DNA of 64,000 bases from Acidobacteriota bacterium. Its GTDB lineage: Bacteria > Actinomycetota > AC-67. A program made the position numbers and the translations under genes. The notes beneath the pieces are model-generated. The model did not search any database. It saw only the letters and a list, made by a program, of their open reading frames with translations, and was not told the DNA's origin. Below are positions 51,521-60,258 of this stretch, piece by piece. Within the stretch, counting starts at the first letter, position 1, and each line of letters starts with the position of its first letter. The stretch is taken from positions 44,261-108,260 of the forward strand of contig JACQXY010000060.1 in assembly GCA_016208485.1 (NCBI GenBank). The letters run 5' to 3'.

Positions 51521-52603
51521 CTACTGCCCTCCAGCCTCGACCTCGGCCGGCGCCGGTCCGGCCGCGGCCGCCGGAGGCGCCGCGGCGGCCTCGCGGGCGC
51601 GCCGCGCGTCCTCGGCGAGCTGGGATTCGCTCTTGATGTCGACCCGCCAACCGGTGAGGCGCGCCGCGAGCCGCGCGTTCTGACCCTCCTTGCCGATCGC
51701 AAGCGAGAGCTGGTAGTCCGGGACGACCACGAGAGCCGTCCTCTCGGCCTCGTCGATCCGAACTTCCTTCACCTTCGCCGGCGACAGCGCGTTCGAGACG
51801 AAATCGCGCGGGTCGTCGCTCCAGGGGACGATGTCGATCTTCTCCCCGTGCAGCTCGCTCACGATCATGCGGACTCGGGACCCTTTCGATCCGACACAGG
51901 CCCCGACCGGATCCACTCCGGGCTCGTTCGACGACACCGCGAGCTTGGTCCGGTGGCCGGCCTCGCGAGCGATCCCCCGGATCTCGACGATGCCCTCGGC
52001 GATCTCGGGAACCTCGAGTGAGAACAGCGCCTTCACGAGCCCCGGATGGGACCTGGACACGATGATCGACGGCCCCTTCGCCGTGCGCCGGACCTCGACG
52101 ATGTAGGCCTTGAGACGCGAGCCGTGATCGTAGCGCTCGCCGGCCATCTGCTCGGCCTGCGGGAGAAGGGCCTCTACCTTCCCGAGATCGAGGAGCGTGT
52201 AGCGGGAATCGGACTGCTGCACGATCCCGGTCACGAGGTCGCCCTGGCGCCCGGCGTACTCCCCGAAGGTCATCTCGCGCTCGGCTTCGCGGATCTTCTG
52301 CAGGATGACCTGCTTGGCCGTCTGAGCCTCGATGCGCCCGAAGTTCCGCGGCACGATCCGCTCCTCGTTCGCGAGGTTGCCGAGATCGTCCCGGAGGGGG
52401 CTTCCCTCCTCGTCGACGTCGAACTGATACACGGTGATCTCGCCGGTCTCCGGATGGACCTCGACTCGCGCGCCCTTCTCCTCCGGCATCGACCGCTTGT
52501 AGGCGGCCGCGAGGGCCTGCTGCAGCCCATCGTGCAACGACTCGAACGGGATGCCCTTCTCCCGCTCGAGGTTCTTCAGCGCCTCGATGAACTCGTAGTT
52601 CAC
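51521..52603 (-). CDS. nusA: Transcription termination/antitermination factor NusA
   Basis: 360 residues: an N-terminal polymerase-binding domain (NYEFIEALKNLEREKGIPFESL), an S1 domain (GDLVTGIVQQSDSRYTLLDLG) and two KH domains (VGACVGSKGSRVRMI; LSLAIGKEGQNARLAARLTGW). It lacks the C-terminal acidic repeats of proteobacterial NusA, as is normal for Gram-positives. It sits 3 bp after rimP; the upstream leader hairpin could make it autoregulatory. Confidence 0.97.
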   Translation of the reverse strand: MNYEFIEALKNLEREKGIPFESLHDGLQQALAAAYKRSMPEEKGARVEVHPETGEITVYQFDVDEEGSPLRDDLGNLANEERIVPRNFGRIEAQTAKQVILQKIREAEREMTFGEYAGRQGDLVTGIVQQSDSRYTLLDLGKVEALLPQAEQMAGERYDHGSRLKAYIVEVRRTAKGPSIIVSRSHPGLVKALFSLEVPEIAEGIVEIRGIAREAGHRTKLAVSSNEPGVDPVGACVGSKGSRVRMIVSELHGEKIDIVPWSDDPRDFVSNALSPAKVKEVRIDEAERTALVVVPDYQLSLAIGKEGQNARLAARLTGWRVDIKSESQLAEDARRAREAAAAPPAAAAGPAPAEVEAGGQ

Positions 52604-52606
52604 GGC

Positions 52607-53044
52607 TCACCAGGGGAGCAGGATCTTCGCCTTCGCGATCCGGTCGAGGGGGATCTCGGTCCTTCCCTCGGCCGTCGCAAGCGTCACCCGGCTCTCCCCC
52701 ACCTCCTCTACCATTCCCTCGTGCTGCCGGTCGGCGAGCACGACGCGCACCCGGCGCCCCAGGCTCCGACGGAAGTCCGCCTCCGTCCTCAGCGGGCGGT
52801 CGAGCCCCGGCGATCCCACCTCGAGCGTGTACCGGCCCGCAACCGGGTCGTCCACGTCGAGCATCCTCGACAGCTCCTCGCTGATCCGGGCGCACGAATC
52901 GAGATCGATCCCACCCTCCCGGTCAACCACCACCCGCACGAGCTGGGTCCGGCCCCTCTTCACCGCAAGCTCGACGAGATCGGCCCCGATCCGCGCGAGC
53001 ACGGGCTCGACGAGCGCCCGGATCCGCTCCTCCGTCTCGCCCAT
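52607..53044 (-). CDS. rimP: Ribosome maturation factor RimP
   Basis: 145 residues with VEPVLARIGADLVELAVKRG, LVRVVVDREGGIDLDSCARISEELS and YTLEVGSPGLDRPL. Needed for 30S assembly; first gene of the rimP-nusA-ylxR-infB run. ATG 53044 has GGGGAGG nine bases upstream. A GTG at 53149 would read through the leader hairpin and is rejected. Confidence 0.95.
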   Translation of the reverse strand: MGETEERIRALVEPVLARIGADLVELAVKRGRTQLVRVVVDREGGIDLDSCARISEELSRMLDVDDPVAGRYTLEVGSPGLDRPLRTEADFRRSLGRRVRVVLADRQHEGMVEEVGESRVTLATAEGRTEIPLDRIAKAKILLPW

Positions 53045-53087
53045 CCCGTCTCGCCTCCCCGCCCCCTTCCGGAGACGGGCCGGGGCC

Positions 53088-53115
53088 AAAAAAGAAGTGG
53101 GCCGATGCCCACTTC
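53088..53115 (-). terminator. Intrinsic terminator/attenuator in the rimP leader
   Basis: On the minus strand a perfect 9-bp stem (GAAGTGGGC / GCCCACTTC) with loop ATCG is followed immediately by six T residues, 43 bp before the rimP start. A promoter candidate lies upstream (53141-53169), placing the terminator inside the operon's 5' leader. Confidence 0.85.
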
Positions 53116-53140
53116 GCCTGGCGATCCCGTCCGGAAGGAA

Positions 53141-53169
53141 AGATATCACACCGCCGCCCAGGCTGACAA
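53141..53169 (-). promoter_or_regulatory. Candidate promoter of the rimP-nusA-infB operon
   Basis: TTGTCA (53169-53164) with ATATCT (53146-53141) at 17 bp, or TGATAT (53148-53143) at 15 bp. Transcription would start near 53135, upstream of the leader terminator. Confidence 0.55.
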
Positions 53170-53271
53170 CGGTGGTTATGGTGCGACGATCCGTGGCCGG
53201 ACGTCCTGGAGGGGTCCGAGCGGCCTCTTGCCCGGGCGGGCGCGCCCGACCTGTGCCGGGGTTCCCGCTCC

Positions 53272-53922
53272 CTACGAGGCGCCCGGCCGCCAGCGCCGTC
53301 GAAGCCGCGCCACGATGCCGCCGAGCACAAGCGCTCCCCCGACGATCGCCGCCACCACCGCAGCTCCGCCGGGGCCGCCCCTCGCCTGACGGCCCGCTAC
53401 CGGCTCAGGCGTCTCAGGTGTTTGGGTCGAAGGCTCCTCGGCCGGCTCCGGCGGGGCCGCGGAAGGCGACGGGCTGTGCTCCCCGGACGCTCCGGCCGAA
53501 GCCTGCGGCAGGACGATGAACTCCTGGGTCGGAGTGCCGTTCCGGCCCGAAGCCCGCACGAGAGCCGTCCCCGGACCGGCGTCACGCGGAACGCGGGCGC
53601 GGACATCGAACCGGTACTCGGAGTCCGCATCCACCGTCCGGAGGTGCCAGCTTCTCGCTCCCTGAACGAACTCAATGCGGATTCCGCGATCCGCCGGCTC
53701 GCGCTCCGGTGTTTGTCCGCCGAGCATCACGTCGTTGCACCCCACGAAGAAGTACTGCCCCTCGACCGAGAACGAGCTCCCGGGCCGGCCCCTGTCGGGG
53801 CGTACCGAGATCGTGGGGGCCGGGCACATCGCATGGGCCACCTCGGGCTGAGCGAGAGGGCCCAGGATGGCCGCGGCAAAGGCGGCAGCCCTAAGAAGAG
53901 GCAGCAGCCGCGCGCGTCTCAT
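53272..53922 (-). CDS. Secreted membrane-anchored protein with a single Ig-like domain
   Basis: 216 residues: a signal peptide (LLPLLRAAAFAAAILGPLAQPEVAHA), one beta-rich domain (PTISVRPDRGRPGSSFSVEG through FDVRARVPRDAGPGTALVRASG) containing two cysteines, a Pro/Glu/Ser/Thr linker (PEPAEEPSTQTPETPEP), and a C-terminal helix with an Arg-rich cytoplasmic tail (VVAAIVGGALVLGG, RLRRRWRP). No LPxTG. A cell-surface stalk is likely; the function is unknown. The linker resembles that of the anti-sigma candidate at 45 kb. The start has no good Shine-Dalgarno. Confidence 0.75.
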   Translation of the reverse strand: MRRARLLPLLRAAAFAAAILGPLAQPEVAHAMCPAPTISVRPDRGRPGSSFSVEGQYFFVGCNDVMLGGQTPEREPADRGIRIEFVQGARSWHLRTVDADSEYRFDVRARVPRDAGPGTALVRASGRNGTPTQEFIVLPQASAGASGEHSPSPSAAPPEPAEEPSTQTPETPEPVAGRQARGGPGGAAVVAAIVGGALVLGGIVARLRRRWRPGAS

Positions 53923-54361
53923 GACTGTGCCACGATCTACCGCCACCTCGGCGCGCCCCTCACCGCCCATGTGCTTCCGGCCCGGAGGCCAAAGGCTTTG
54001 ACCCGACGGTGCTATTCGGAGTGGGTGGCCCAGACGCGGATGCCGCAAGGGGAAGGAGCAAGGCAGCCACAGCCCCCAACACCGCGGTTGGCACCCTGGC
54101 GTGGGTAAACGGCGAACGGCGCAAGGTACCGCCCTCCCTCTTGGACAACTCGAACTTCGTGTCCCGGGCCGCCCAATCCCCCATCTACGCTCAAAGAACC
54201 TAACGCGGACAACGGAGCCTGTCAATGGGTTTGACTGGCAACGCTTCACCGCGGGTCGCACCGACGCCCAGAAGATGTCGCCCTGAGCGACTACCACTCG
54301 CTCCGCCCGAGGACCTGGTTGGCCACTACCTCCTTCACAGACCTCACGGCAGTGCGCCGGC
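53923..54361. other. 439-bp intergenic region with a dispersed hairpin repeat
   Basis: No convincing gene. It contains one copy of a repeat (54277-54332) also found at 57460-57516 (see repeat entries). The promoter of the 53.3-53.9 kb gene should be here; I see no clear hexamer pair. Confidence 0.6.
54277..54332. repeat. Dispersed repeat copy 1
   Basis: 56 bp, about 84% identical to 57460-57516. It holds a 6-bp stem (GAGCGA/TCGCTC, 7-nt loop). The copy starts 30 bp past the stop of the GH94-like gene. Weaker similarity extends upstream to about 54254. Confidence 0.85.
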
Positions 54362-57178
54362 TCACCGGGCGCTCCAGACGACCGCCCAGTCGACCCGTTG
54401 CCCGCGCGGCGCGCCGGTCCGGAGTCGGAGCCAGTCCGCCCCGACGGAGACCTCGACTTGCTGCCCGTCCACCCAGGCCACTGCCCCGTCGGGGTCGACG
54501 TCCGACGGGAGATGAACCTCCAGCTCGAGCGGTTCGTCGGCCTCGGTCGTCACGTAGCCGCGCATCCGTCCCGGCTCGCGCGCGACGCCGACCCGCGGGA
54601 GGCGAACCGAGAACGGCGTGAACGGGATGTGCGGGTCTATGCGCAGCCCCGTCTCGGTTGGCTCGATCCCCGCGAGCTTCACGATATCGTAGAGCTGCCA
54701 GCTCGGTTGGTGGGAGATCATGCCGGCATACGGGGGAAACACCCCACCGGCGAAACCGCCGCTCATCCCGGCGAGCCCACAGCGTCCGGGGTCGGACGAG
54801 TAGAAGGCCCAGCAGGCGTCGTCGACGCTCGTCACGCCGTCCCAGCGGTCCGGGAAGGCCGCGGCGTGCCGGGCGAGGCTGTTGCGCTCCAGCTCGTCCC
54901 AGGCGAGCTCGGCGGCGTCCGGGACGACGTCATCCAGGGTCCCGAGCGCCCACGCGAGCCACCCGTTGAGCACGTACCAGGAGCCGCCCGGGAACCCGGC
55001 GTTTCCGTCGCCAACCGCCATGGAGGCCGTCGCGGGGTTGTCGGGGACGCGCTCGGACACCTCAGAATCGCTCGCCCAGGGGGTCTGGGCAGAACCGAGC
55101 TTCGCCGGCCCGTTCGGCAGGCCATCACCGGTGAGGAAACGCCGGATCCCGGCGACCAGAGACCCCGCCTGCTCGCGCGAGGGGATCCCGTCGAGAATCG
55201 GCCACGGCTGAGCCTCGGAGTAGATCGCACCCACGCCGATCTGCCGGTCGGCGCTGTATCCGCGCGAGAACCAGCTTCCGGTCCACTCGCGCTCGAGTGT
55301 GCGCCGGATGTTCCCCGCCCGGTCGCGGAGTCGCGCGGCGAACACCCCGTCCCCGCGCAGGTCCGCCACCTCGGCGAGGCGCGGGTAGACGTAGGCGAGC
55401 TGTCCGCTGATCACGGTTGACTCGGTCAACTGCAAGACCTCGGTCCCGAAGTCTGCCCAGTCGCCCAGGGTCCCCGTGCTGTACAGGCCGTGCACCCCGC
55501 GTCCGACGACCTCCTCCTGGTGTCGGAACGCGAGCTTCAGGTGCTCCCACAGGCTCGCGTGGCCGCGGTCGGCGAAGAGCTCGACGGTGTCGAGGAAGGC
55601 GAGATCGCGCGTCGCCAGCGCATACTCGGTTGCGGCGAGCAGCAGCCAGACGTCCACGTCCCCCGAGTTGCCGAGCTCGAAGGGACGGCACAGGCTCTGG
55701 ATAGCCCAGGGAACGTGGCCGGTGTCCACGCGCTGCTCTCGGGCCGAGTACAGGATCGTCTCGCGGGCGATCCAGGGCTCCGCGTATATGAGCGGCAGGA
55801 CGTGGATGAGGGGATCGCGGAATGCCGCTTGCAGGCCGAGGCTGTAGGCGTAGTAGCCGCCCTGGTTGAGGACGTGGTGGCCGCATGCATCCTGGAAGGC
55901 CGTCCGCGAGCGCAGCATGTATGCGTTCCACTGAAGCTCGCGCGCCAGCCACGGCTCGGCGGCGCCGAACGACGCCTTGGGCACCCAGTCCCGCCAGAGC
56001 TGGGATGAGTCCTGGAGCGCATCGTGCGCCCCCAGGTAGGAGGTCACAACGCGCGAAACCTCCGTCGGAGGCGCGGTGCCGTAGGCATAGCGCAGCGTGC
56101 GCGACTCCCCCGCTCTCAGCTCGACCGGGCTACGGAAGACGAACAGGGTCTTGCCGGACACGACAGGCGGCGACGCGGGTGCGATCGAGCTATCCGCCTG
56201 ATCATGCACGACCGCGTCGGGCCGTGACACCGTCCCGTTGCCGAAGAAGGCGTCGACACTCGTCTCGAACCCAGCGACCGGCGTATCGAGAGCCGAGGCG
56301 AATATCGCCAGCGGCCGGGCGTCCTTCAGCGGCGTGAGGTGACGGGGGATCTCCCTGCCCGCGGTGGGCGAGGTGAGGTCCGGATAGACGACCGTCTCGA
56401 CGTCCGGGCTCTGGCGAACCGTGAGCGTCCTCGTGGACGAATCGTAGGCCGGCGCGGCCATCCCCCTGCGGCGCACTACGGTGCCATTCGTGCTGTTTCC
56501 GAACGAGGGCAAGAGAACCGGGTTCACGTCCCAGTACTCGAACCAGCTCGCGCTCACCGGACGACCGGACGTGTTGCGAATAGTGACATCGTGCAGGAGC
56601 ACGGGGTCGTTCCCGAAGGGAGCGAACACGAACTCCTCGATGTCCGCCGGTCCGACCGGTGTTTCCCGGCGGAAGTACCCGACCCCGAAGTCGCGCGCCG
56701 CGGGGTCGCCCTGGGGGCGGTCGTCGTAGCGAGTGCTGTACACCTGCCCGCCCGTTGCCAGGTAGCCCCAGCCACCGCTGTAGTGGCGGGCGGACGGCTC
56801 GGAAAGGTTCAGCCACTGGTTGAGCCGCTCCTCGCTCCAGAACTGGACGCGCCCATCGTTGTGGACCTCCGCGTGAATGCGGTCGTTGCCGACCTGATGC
56901 CAGGCGTCGCGACTGCCTCCTATCTCCGTGCGCGGCGCGATCGGGGACGTGTTCTGATCGAGAGCGTAGTGGTACACCGGCAGCCCGAACGGGTCGACCC
57001 CCCAGTGCCCGAAGCTGCCGCTCCCGTAGGTCGAATCGACGCTCGGCGCCGGCTCGGACCACAGCGGCGGAGGGGGGTCCGCCGCGATGGCGCGGGAGGG
57101 CGCCGCCGTGGGCAGCGCGGCCGCGCACAGAGCAACGACCGTGGTCCACCTCGCAAGGCCGGAACGCGTCGGTCTCAT
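54362..57178 (-). CDS. Secreted GH94-like (glycoside phosphorylase/hydrolase superfamily) enzyme
   Basis: 938 residues with an N-terminal signal peptide (about 1-32). The N-terminal super-sandwich region (YGSGSFGHWGVDPFGLPVYHY) and the alpha/alpha barrel follow the GH94/old GT36 order: GDWADF near residue 573 matches the GDWND acid motif, WTGSWFSRGYS the WDGxWYxRA block, and the end (ISHQPSWQLYDIVKLAGIEPTETGLRIDP) the C-terminal signature. Most GH94 phosphorylases are cytosolic, so a secreted version may be a hydrolase on an extracellular beta-glucan or chitin fragment; the substrate cannot be read from sequence. The ATG follows GAGGCGGAG. An 11-base C/G tract lies about 80 bp upstream. Confidence 0.78.
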   Translation of the reverse strand: MRPTRSGLARWTTVVALCAAALPTAAPSRAIAADPPPPLWSEPAPSVDSTYGSGSFGHWGVDPFGLPVYHYALDQNTSPIAPRTEIGGSRDAWHQVGNDRIHAEVHNDGRVQFWSEERLNQWLNLSEPSARHYSGGWGYLATGGQVYSTRYDDRPQGDPAARDFGVGYFRRETPVGPADIEEFVFAPFGNDPVLLHDVTIRNTSGRPVSASWFEYWDVNPVLLPSFGNSTNGTVVRRRGMAAPAYDSSTRTLTVRQSPDVETVVYPDLTSPTAGREIPRHLTPLKDARPLAIFASALDTPVAGFETSVDAFFGNGTVSRPDAVVHDQADSSIAPASPPVVSGKTLFVFRSPVELRAGESRTLRYAYGTAPPTEVSRVVTSYLGAHDALQDSSQLWRDWVPKASFGAAEPWLARELQWNAYMLRSRTAFQDACGHHVLNQGGYYAYSLGLQAAFRDPLIHVLPLIYAEPWIARETILYSAREQRVDTGHVPWAIQSLCRPFELGNSGDVDVWLLLAATEYALATRDLAFLDTVELFADRGHASLWEHLKLAFRHQEEVVGRGVHGLYSTGTLGDWADFGTEVLQLTESTVISGQLAYVYPRLAEVADLRGDGVFAARLRDRAGNIRRTLEREWTGSWFSRGYSADRQIGVGAIYSEAQPWPILDGIPSREQAGSLVAGIRRFLTGDGLPNGPAKLGSAQTPWASDSEVSERVPDNPATASMAVGDGNAGFPGGSWYVLNGWLAWALGTLDDVVPDAAELAWDELERNSLARHAAAFPDRWDGVTSVDDACWAFYSSDPGRCGLAGMSGGFAGGVFPPYAGMISHQPSWQLYDIVKLAGIEPTETGLRIDPHIPFTPFSVRLPRVGVAREPGRMRGYVTTEADEPLELEVHLPSDVDPDGAVAWVDGQQVEVSVGADWLRLRTGAPRGQRVDWAVVWSAR

Positions 57179-57513
57179 CTCTCCGCCTCAGGGATCCATC
57201 TTTGAGGTGTGACTCGTATGACCCTTCCCCCCTGACCAGATCTCATCCATTCGTGATCCCCCCCCCCCGAATCCCCACGTCAGTTGACTCTATTCCGGAC
57301 CGCCGGGTGGGATTCCTGCCGGCAGGGCCGAAGCAATTAACGACATCGACGCCCTTCAGGAGGAGTTCGACCTGAGCCTGGCACACGCCCGACCCTCTCA
57401 CTCAGAATGCCGCGATCGATCGAAACGACAACGGTCGCCGGACGACTCGCCTTCAGAGCGTCGCCGTGAGCGATTACCACACGCTCCGCCCGAGGGCTTG
57501 GCGGGCCACCACC
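57179..57513. other. 335-bp intergenic region with a poly-C tract
   Basis: A run of eleven C (57258-57268; G on the minus strand) sits 80-90 bp upstream of the GH94-like start. Repeat copy 2 covers the far end. No promoter hexamers are convincing and no gene is visible. Confidence 0.7.
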
Positions 57514-57516
57514 TCA
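57460..57516. repeat. Dispersed repeat copy 2
   Basis: 57 bp matching 54277-54332, with a 5-bp version of the stem (GAGCG/CGCTC). It ends exactly on the proS stop codon (57514-57516). Confidence 0.85.
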
Positions 57517-58944
57517 GTACGCCTGCGCCCAGGCCGCTTCCTCCATAGCCTGGGCCCCGCACACGATGCAGGTCCCGTCGATCGGTTCGGGGTCGAGCGG
57601 GAGGTAGCGGATGGTCGCCTTGGTGTCGCCCTTGACGGTCGCCTCGCAGGCCGGGGAGCCGCACCAGCCCGCGATCATGAACCCGCCTGGGTCCCCGAGC
57701 AGGCCAGCCATCTCCTTGGAGTCCTTCGGCCGAAATGTGTGGGCGTCCCGGAACTCCGCCGCCTCCCTGAGGAGCGATTCCTGGATGGAGCCGAGCAGCT
57801 CGCTAACCCGCTCGCCGGCTCCCGTCGCGGGGCACGACTCCTTGGTCCCGGTGTCCCTGCGCGCGATCTGGACCACGCCGGCGGCCACGTCGCGCGGCCC
57901 GACCTCCGCGCGCACCGGGACCCCTTTCATCTCCCACTCATTGAACTTGTAGCCCGGGCGGTGCTCGTCGCGGTCGTCCACCTTCACGCGGACGCCCCGC
58001 TCCCGGAGCGCCGCGGCGAGCGACGCGCAGGCCTCGAGCACTCCGCCGCGCTCCTCTGGGGTCCGGTAGATCGGGACCACGACGACCTGGCTCGGCGCGA
58101 GCGCCGGGGGCAACCTCAGTCCGCGATCGTCGCCGTGGGCCATGATCACGCCCCCGACGAGCCGGGTGCTCACCCCCCACGACGTGGCGTAGGCGTGCTG
58201 GAGGGTCCCGTCTCGCCCCTGGAACTGCACGCCGTAGGCCTTCGCGAAGTTCTGTCCGAGGTAGTGAGATGTCCCCGCCTGCAGCGCCTTGCGATCCCGC
58301 ATCAGCGCCTCCATGGCGTAGGTCTCCACGGCGCCGGGAAACCGCTCTGCCGCGCTCTTCCGTCCGAGGCGCACCGGGATCGCGAGCACCTTCTCGGCAG
58401 CGTCGGCGTAGACCTCTCGAAGAATCCGCAGCGACTCGGCGATCGCCTCCTCGGCGGTCTCGTGCGCGGTGTGGCCCTCCTGCCAGAGGAACTCGGTCGT
58501 GCGGAGGAACACGCGCGGACGCATCTCCCACCGAACCACGTTGCACCACTGGTTGTAGAGCAGCGGCAGGTCCCGATAGGACTGGACCCAGCGGGAATAG
58601 GCGTCCCAGATGATCGTCTCCGAGGTCGGCCGGACGACGAGCGGCTCCTCGAGCTTCTCGCCGCCGGCGTGGGTCACCACGGCGACCTCGGGAGCGAACC
58701 CCTCGACGTGCTCGGCCTCCTTCTCGAGCAGGCGCGCGGGGATGAACATCGGGAAGTAGAGGTTCTCGTGGCCGGTCGCCTTGATCCGCTCGTCGAACGC
58801 GCGCTGGATCGCCTCCCAAATCGCGAACCCGTAGGGCTTGATCACCATCGTCCCGCGCGCGAGCGACGGCTCGGCAAGATCGGCCTGCTTCACGACCGCC
58901 TGGTACCAGCCGGGGAAATCGTCGCTTTGCTTGGGGAGCGCCAT
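57514..58944 (-). CDS. proS: Prolyl-tRNA synthetase, archaeal/eukaryotic type without editing domain
   Basis: 476-residue class II synthetase. Motifs include YFPMFIPARLLEKEAEHVEGF, VVRPTSETIIWDAYSRWVQSYRDLP, FLRTTEFLWQEGHTAH and WGVSTRLVGGVIMAHGDDRGL; the C-terminal zinc-type domain has CGSPACE and CIVCG and ends in Ala-Tyr. No bacterial INS editing domain. ATG 58944 gives the family start MALPKQSDDFPGWY; it lacks a Shine-Dalgarno but has TACACT nine bases upstream. Confidence 0.95.
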   Translation of the reverse strand: MALPKQSDDFPGWYQAVVKQADLAEPSLARGTMVIKPYGFAIWEAIQRAFDERIKATGHENLYFPMFIPARLLEKEAEHVEGFAPEVAVVTHAGGEKLEEPLVVRPTSETIIWDAYSRWVQSYRDLPLLYNQWCNVVRWEMRPRVFLRTTEFLWQEGHTAHETAEEAIAESLRILREVYADAAEKVLAIPVRLGRKSAAERFPGAVETYAMEALMRDRKALQAGTSHYLGQNFAKAYGVQFQGRDGTLQHAYATSWGVSTRLVGGVIMAHGDDRGLRLPPALAPSQVVVVPIYRTPEERGGVLEACASLAAALRERGVRVKVDDRDEHRPGYKFNEWEMKGVPVRAEVGPRDVAAGVVQIARRDTGTKESCPATGAGERVSELLGSIQESLLREAAEFRDAHTFRPKDSKEMAGLLGDPGGFMIAGWCGSPACEATVKGDTKATIRYLPLDPEPIDGTCIVCGAQAMEEAAWAQAY

Positions 58945-58983
58945 CGGGGAGAGAGTGTACCCGCCGCGCGTTTGCGAACGGCA

Positions 58984-59609
58984 GGTGGCAGCTGGCATCC
59001 GACTACATGAACGATGTCAAGCTCACTCCACGCGAGATGAGAACCGCGGCCGCCACCGTCGCTCCCGCGAAAGCGATCATCGCCACGGCAGCCGGGGCAT
59101 AGCGGCGGGCTCGGAGTGAAGACACCGACCACCAGAGCAAGCCTGCGGCGAGCGCGGCGCTCTGGATGCCGAGCGCGAGCAGCGGCCAGAGGATGTCCTT
59201 GCCGCCCAGGTGCCCGAAAACGCCTCCTCCGGAGTGGGCCGGAGGCCAGTGCGGGGCGGGCAGCGTGCTCGCGTACAGGGCCGCGCCGAGGGCCGGAAGG
59301 CTCCATGTCGCGATGACCGCGCGCACCCATGCCGGTCCCTTGACGGCGATGGCTCCCAGCGGCACGCAGAGGAGGACCGCAACGCCCGCGAACAGGCCGG
59401 CGCCCCGCCACCGCAGCAGCATGCCCGACTGGGCCATGATCCCAATCGCTGTGCGGTAGACCAAGCCCGACCGGCCCCACCACCACAGGATCCCCGCCGC
59501 GCCCATCGTGGCTCCCCCGGCGACCCCGAGCGCCACCGCCGCCGTCGCGGCCACACGCTTCACACGCTCTCGGTCCAAGCGAACCCCCCGATCGCTACGG
59601 CGCCTTCAC
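58984..59609. repeat. Duplicated membrane-gene unit, copy 1
   Basis: About 625 bp closely matching 60354-60982. The match includes 20 bp beyond the gene's stop codon and, upstream of the start, a left-over of the protease 3' end (GTGAAGGCGCCGTAGCGA on the minus strand). Confidence 0.9.
59003..59578 (-). CDS. Polytopic membrane protein, paralogue A
   Basis: 191 residues with about five hydrophobic helices (around 11-34, 58-78, 85-106, 127-150 and 160-182). It is roughly 90% identical to paralogue C; differences concentrate in one exposed loop (PAPHWPPAHSGGGV). I do not recognise the family. TTG start with GGGGGG upstream. Third membrane gene downstream of the subtilase. Confidence 0.82.
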   Translation of the reverse strand: MDRERVKRVAATAAVALGVAGGATMGAAGILWWWGRSGLVYRTAIGIMAQSGMLLRWRGAGLFAGVAVLLCVPLGAIAVKGPAWVRAVIATWSLPALGAALYASTLPAPHWPPAHSGGGVFGHLGGKDILWPLLALGIQSAALAAGLLWWSVSSLRARRYAPAAVAMIAFAGATVAAAVLISRGVSLTSFM

Positions 59610-59640
59610 GCCCAGGGTCCGTCCGAGGTCAGGACCACGC

Positions 59641-60258
59641 CTACACCCACTCAATCCAAGTCACCCCGTGTGAGATCAGCGGCCACGACGCGACCGCTGC
59701 CGCGGCGCCCCCGGCAAGCGCCGCGCAGGCGCGGGCGATCCGTCGGCGGCGGAAGGCCACCACGGACCACGCGAGGAGGAAGGCGCTCACGAGTGCAACC
59801 TGGATTCCAAGGGCCAGCCAGAACCAGCGGAGGTCAGCCCTGGGGCCGTACGGCTGTGGCGGGTCAAAGTGGACCTCCACGACCCGCGGCTCCGGGAGCG
59901 TGATGGCATAGAGCGCCGCCCCGAGCGCGGGAGCGGTCCAGGTGGCCACGAGCGTCCGGATCCAGCGCCCCCCACGCCAGACGAGCACCGCCAGAGGCAC
60001 CGCGAAGACCGCCGTGAGCCCCAAGAGCGGAACGAGGGCCCAAGGAACAGCGAACAGGTCCCTGGCACTCTGCTTGAGGACGATCAGGCCCGCCCAGAAG
60101 ACCGCCCACCACTTCGGGATGCGGAGCCGGGGGTACAGGACCGATGGGTACAACCACAGCAGGGAGGCGGCCGCGACGTACGCGCCGGCTGCCACCCCGA
60201 GGGCCACGGCGCCCCGGAGTACCCACGGGGGCAGCCCTCGGGGCGACCCTCTCGTCAC
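59641..60258 (-). CDS. Polytopic membrane protein, paralogue B (diverged)
   Basis: 205 residues with the same helix layout and matching landmarks (VALGVAAGAYVAAASLLWLY; IRTLVATWTAPALGAALYAITLPEP; LALGIQVALVSAFLLAWSVVAFRRRRIARA), but only about a third identical to A and C. The GTG at 60258 overlaps the stop of the protease fragment (GTGA); GTG 60267 is an alternative. Function unknown. Confidence 0.78.
   Translation of the reverse strand: MTRGSPRGLPPWVLRGAVALGVAAGAYVAAASLLWLYPSVLYPRLRIPKWWAVFWAGLIVLKQSARDLFAVPWALVPLLGLTAVFAVPLAVLVWRGGRWIRTLVATWTAPALGAALYAITLPEPRVVEVHFDPPQPYGPRADLRWFWLALGIQVALVSAFLLAWSVVAFRRRRIARACAALAGGAAAAVASWPLISHGVTWIEWV

Noticed and set aside
53045..53149. Longer RimP starting at GTG 53149.
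   Set aside because: It would translate through the terminator hairpin and adds residues not found in RimP; ATG 53044 has a Shine-Dalgarno.
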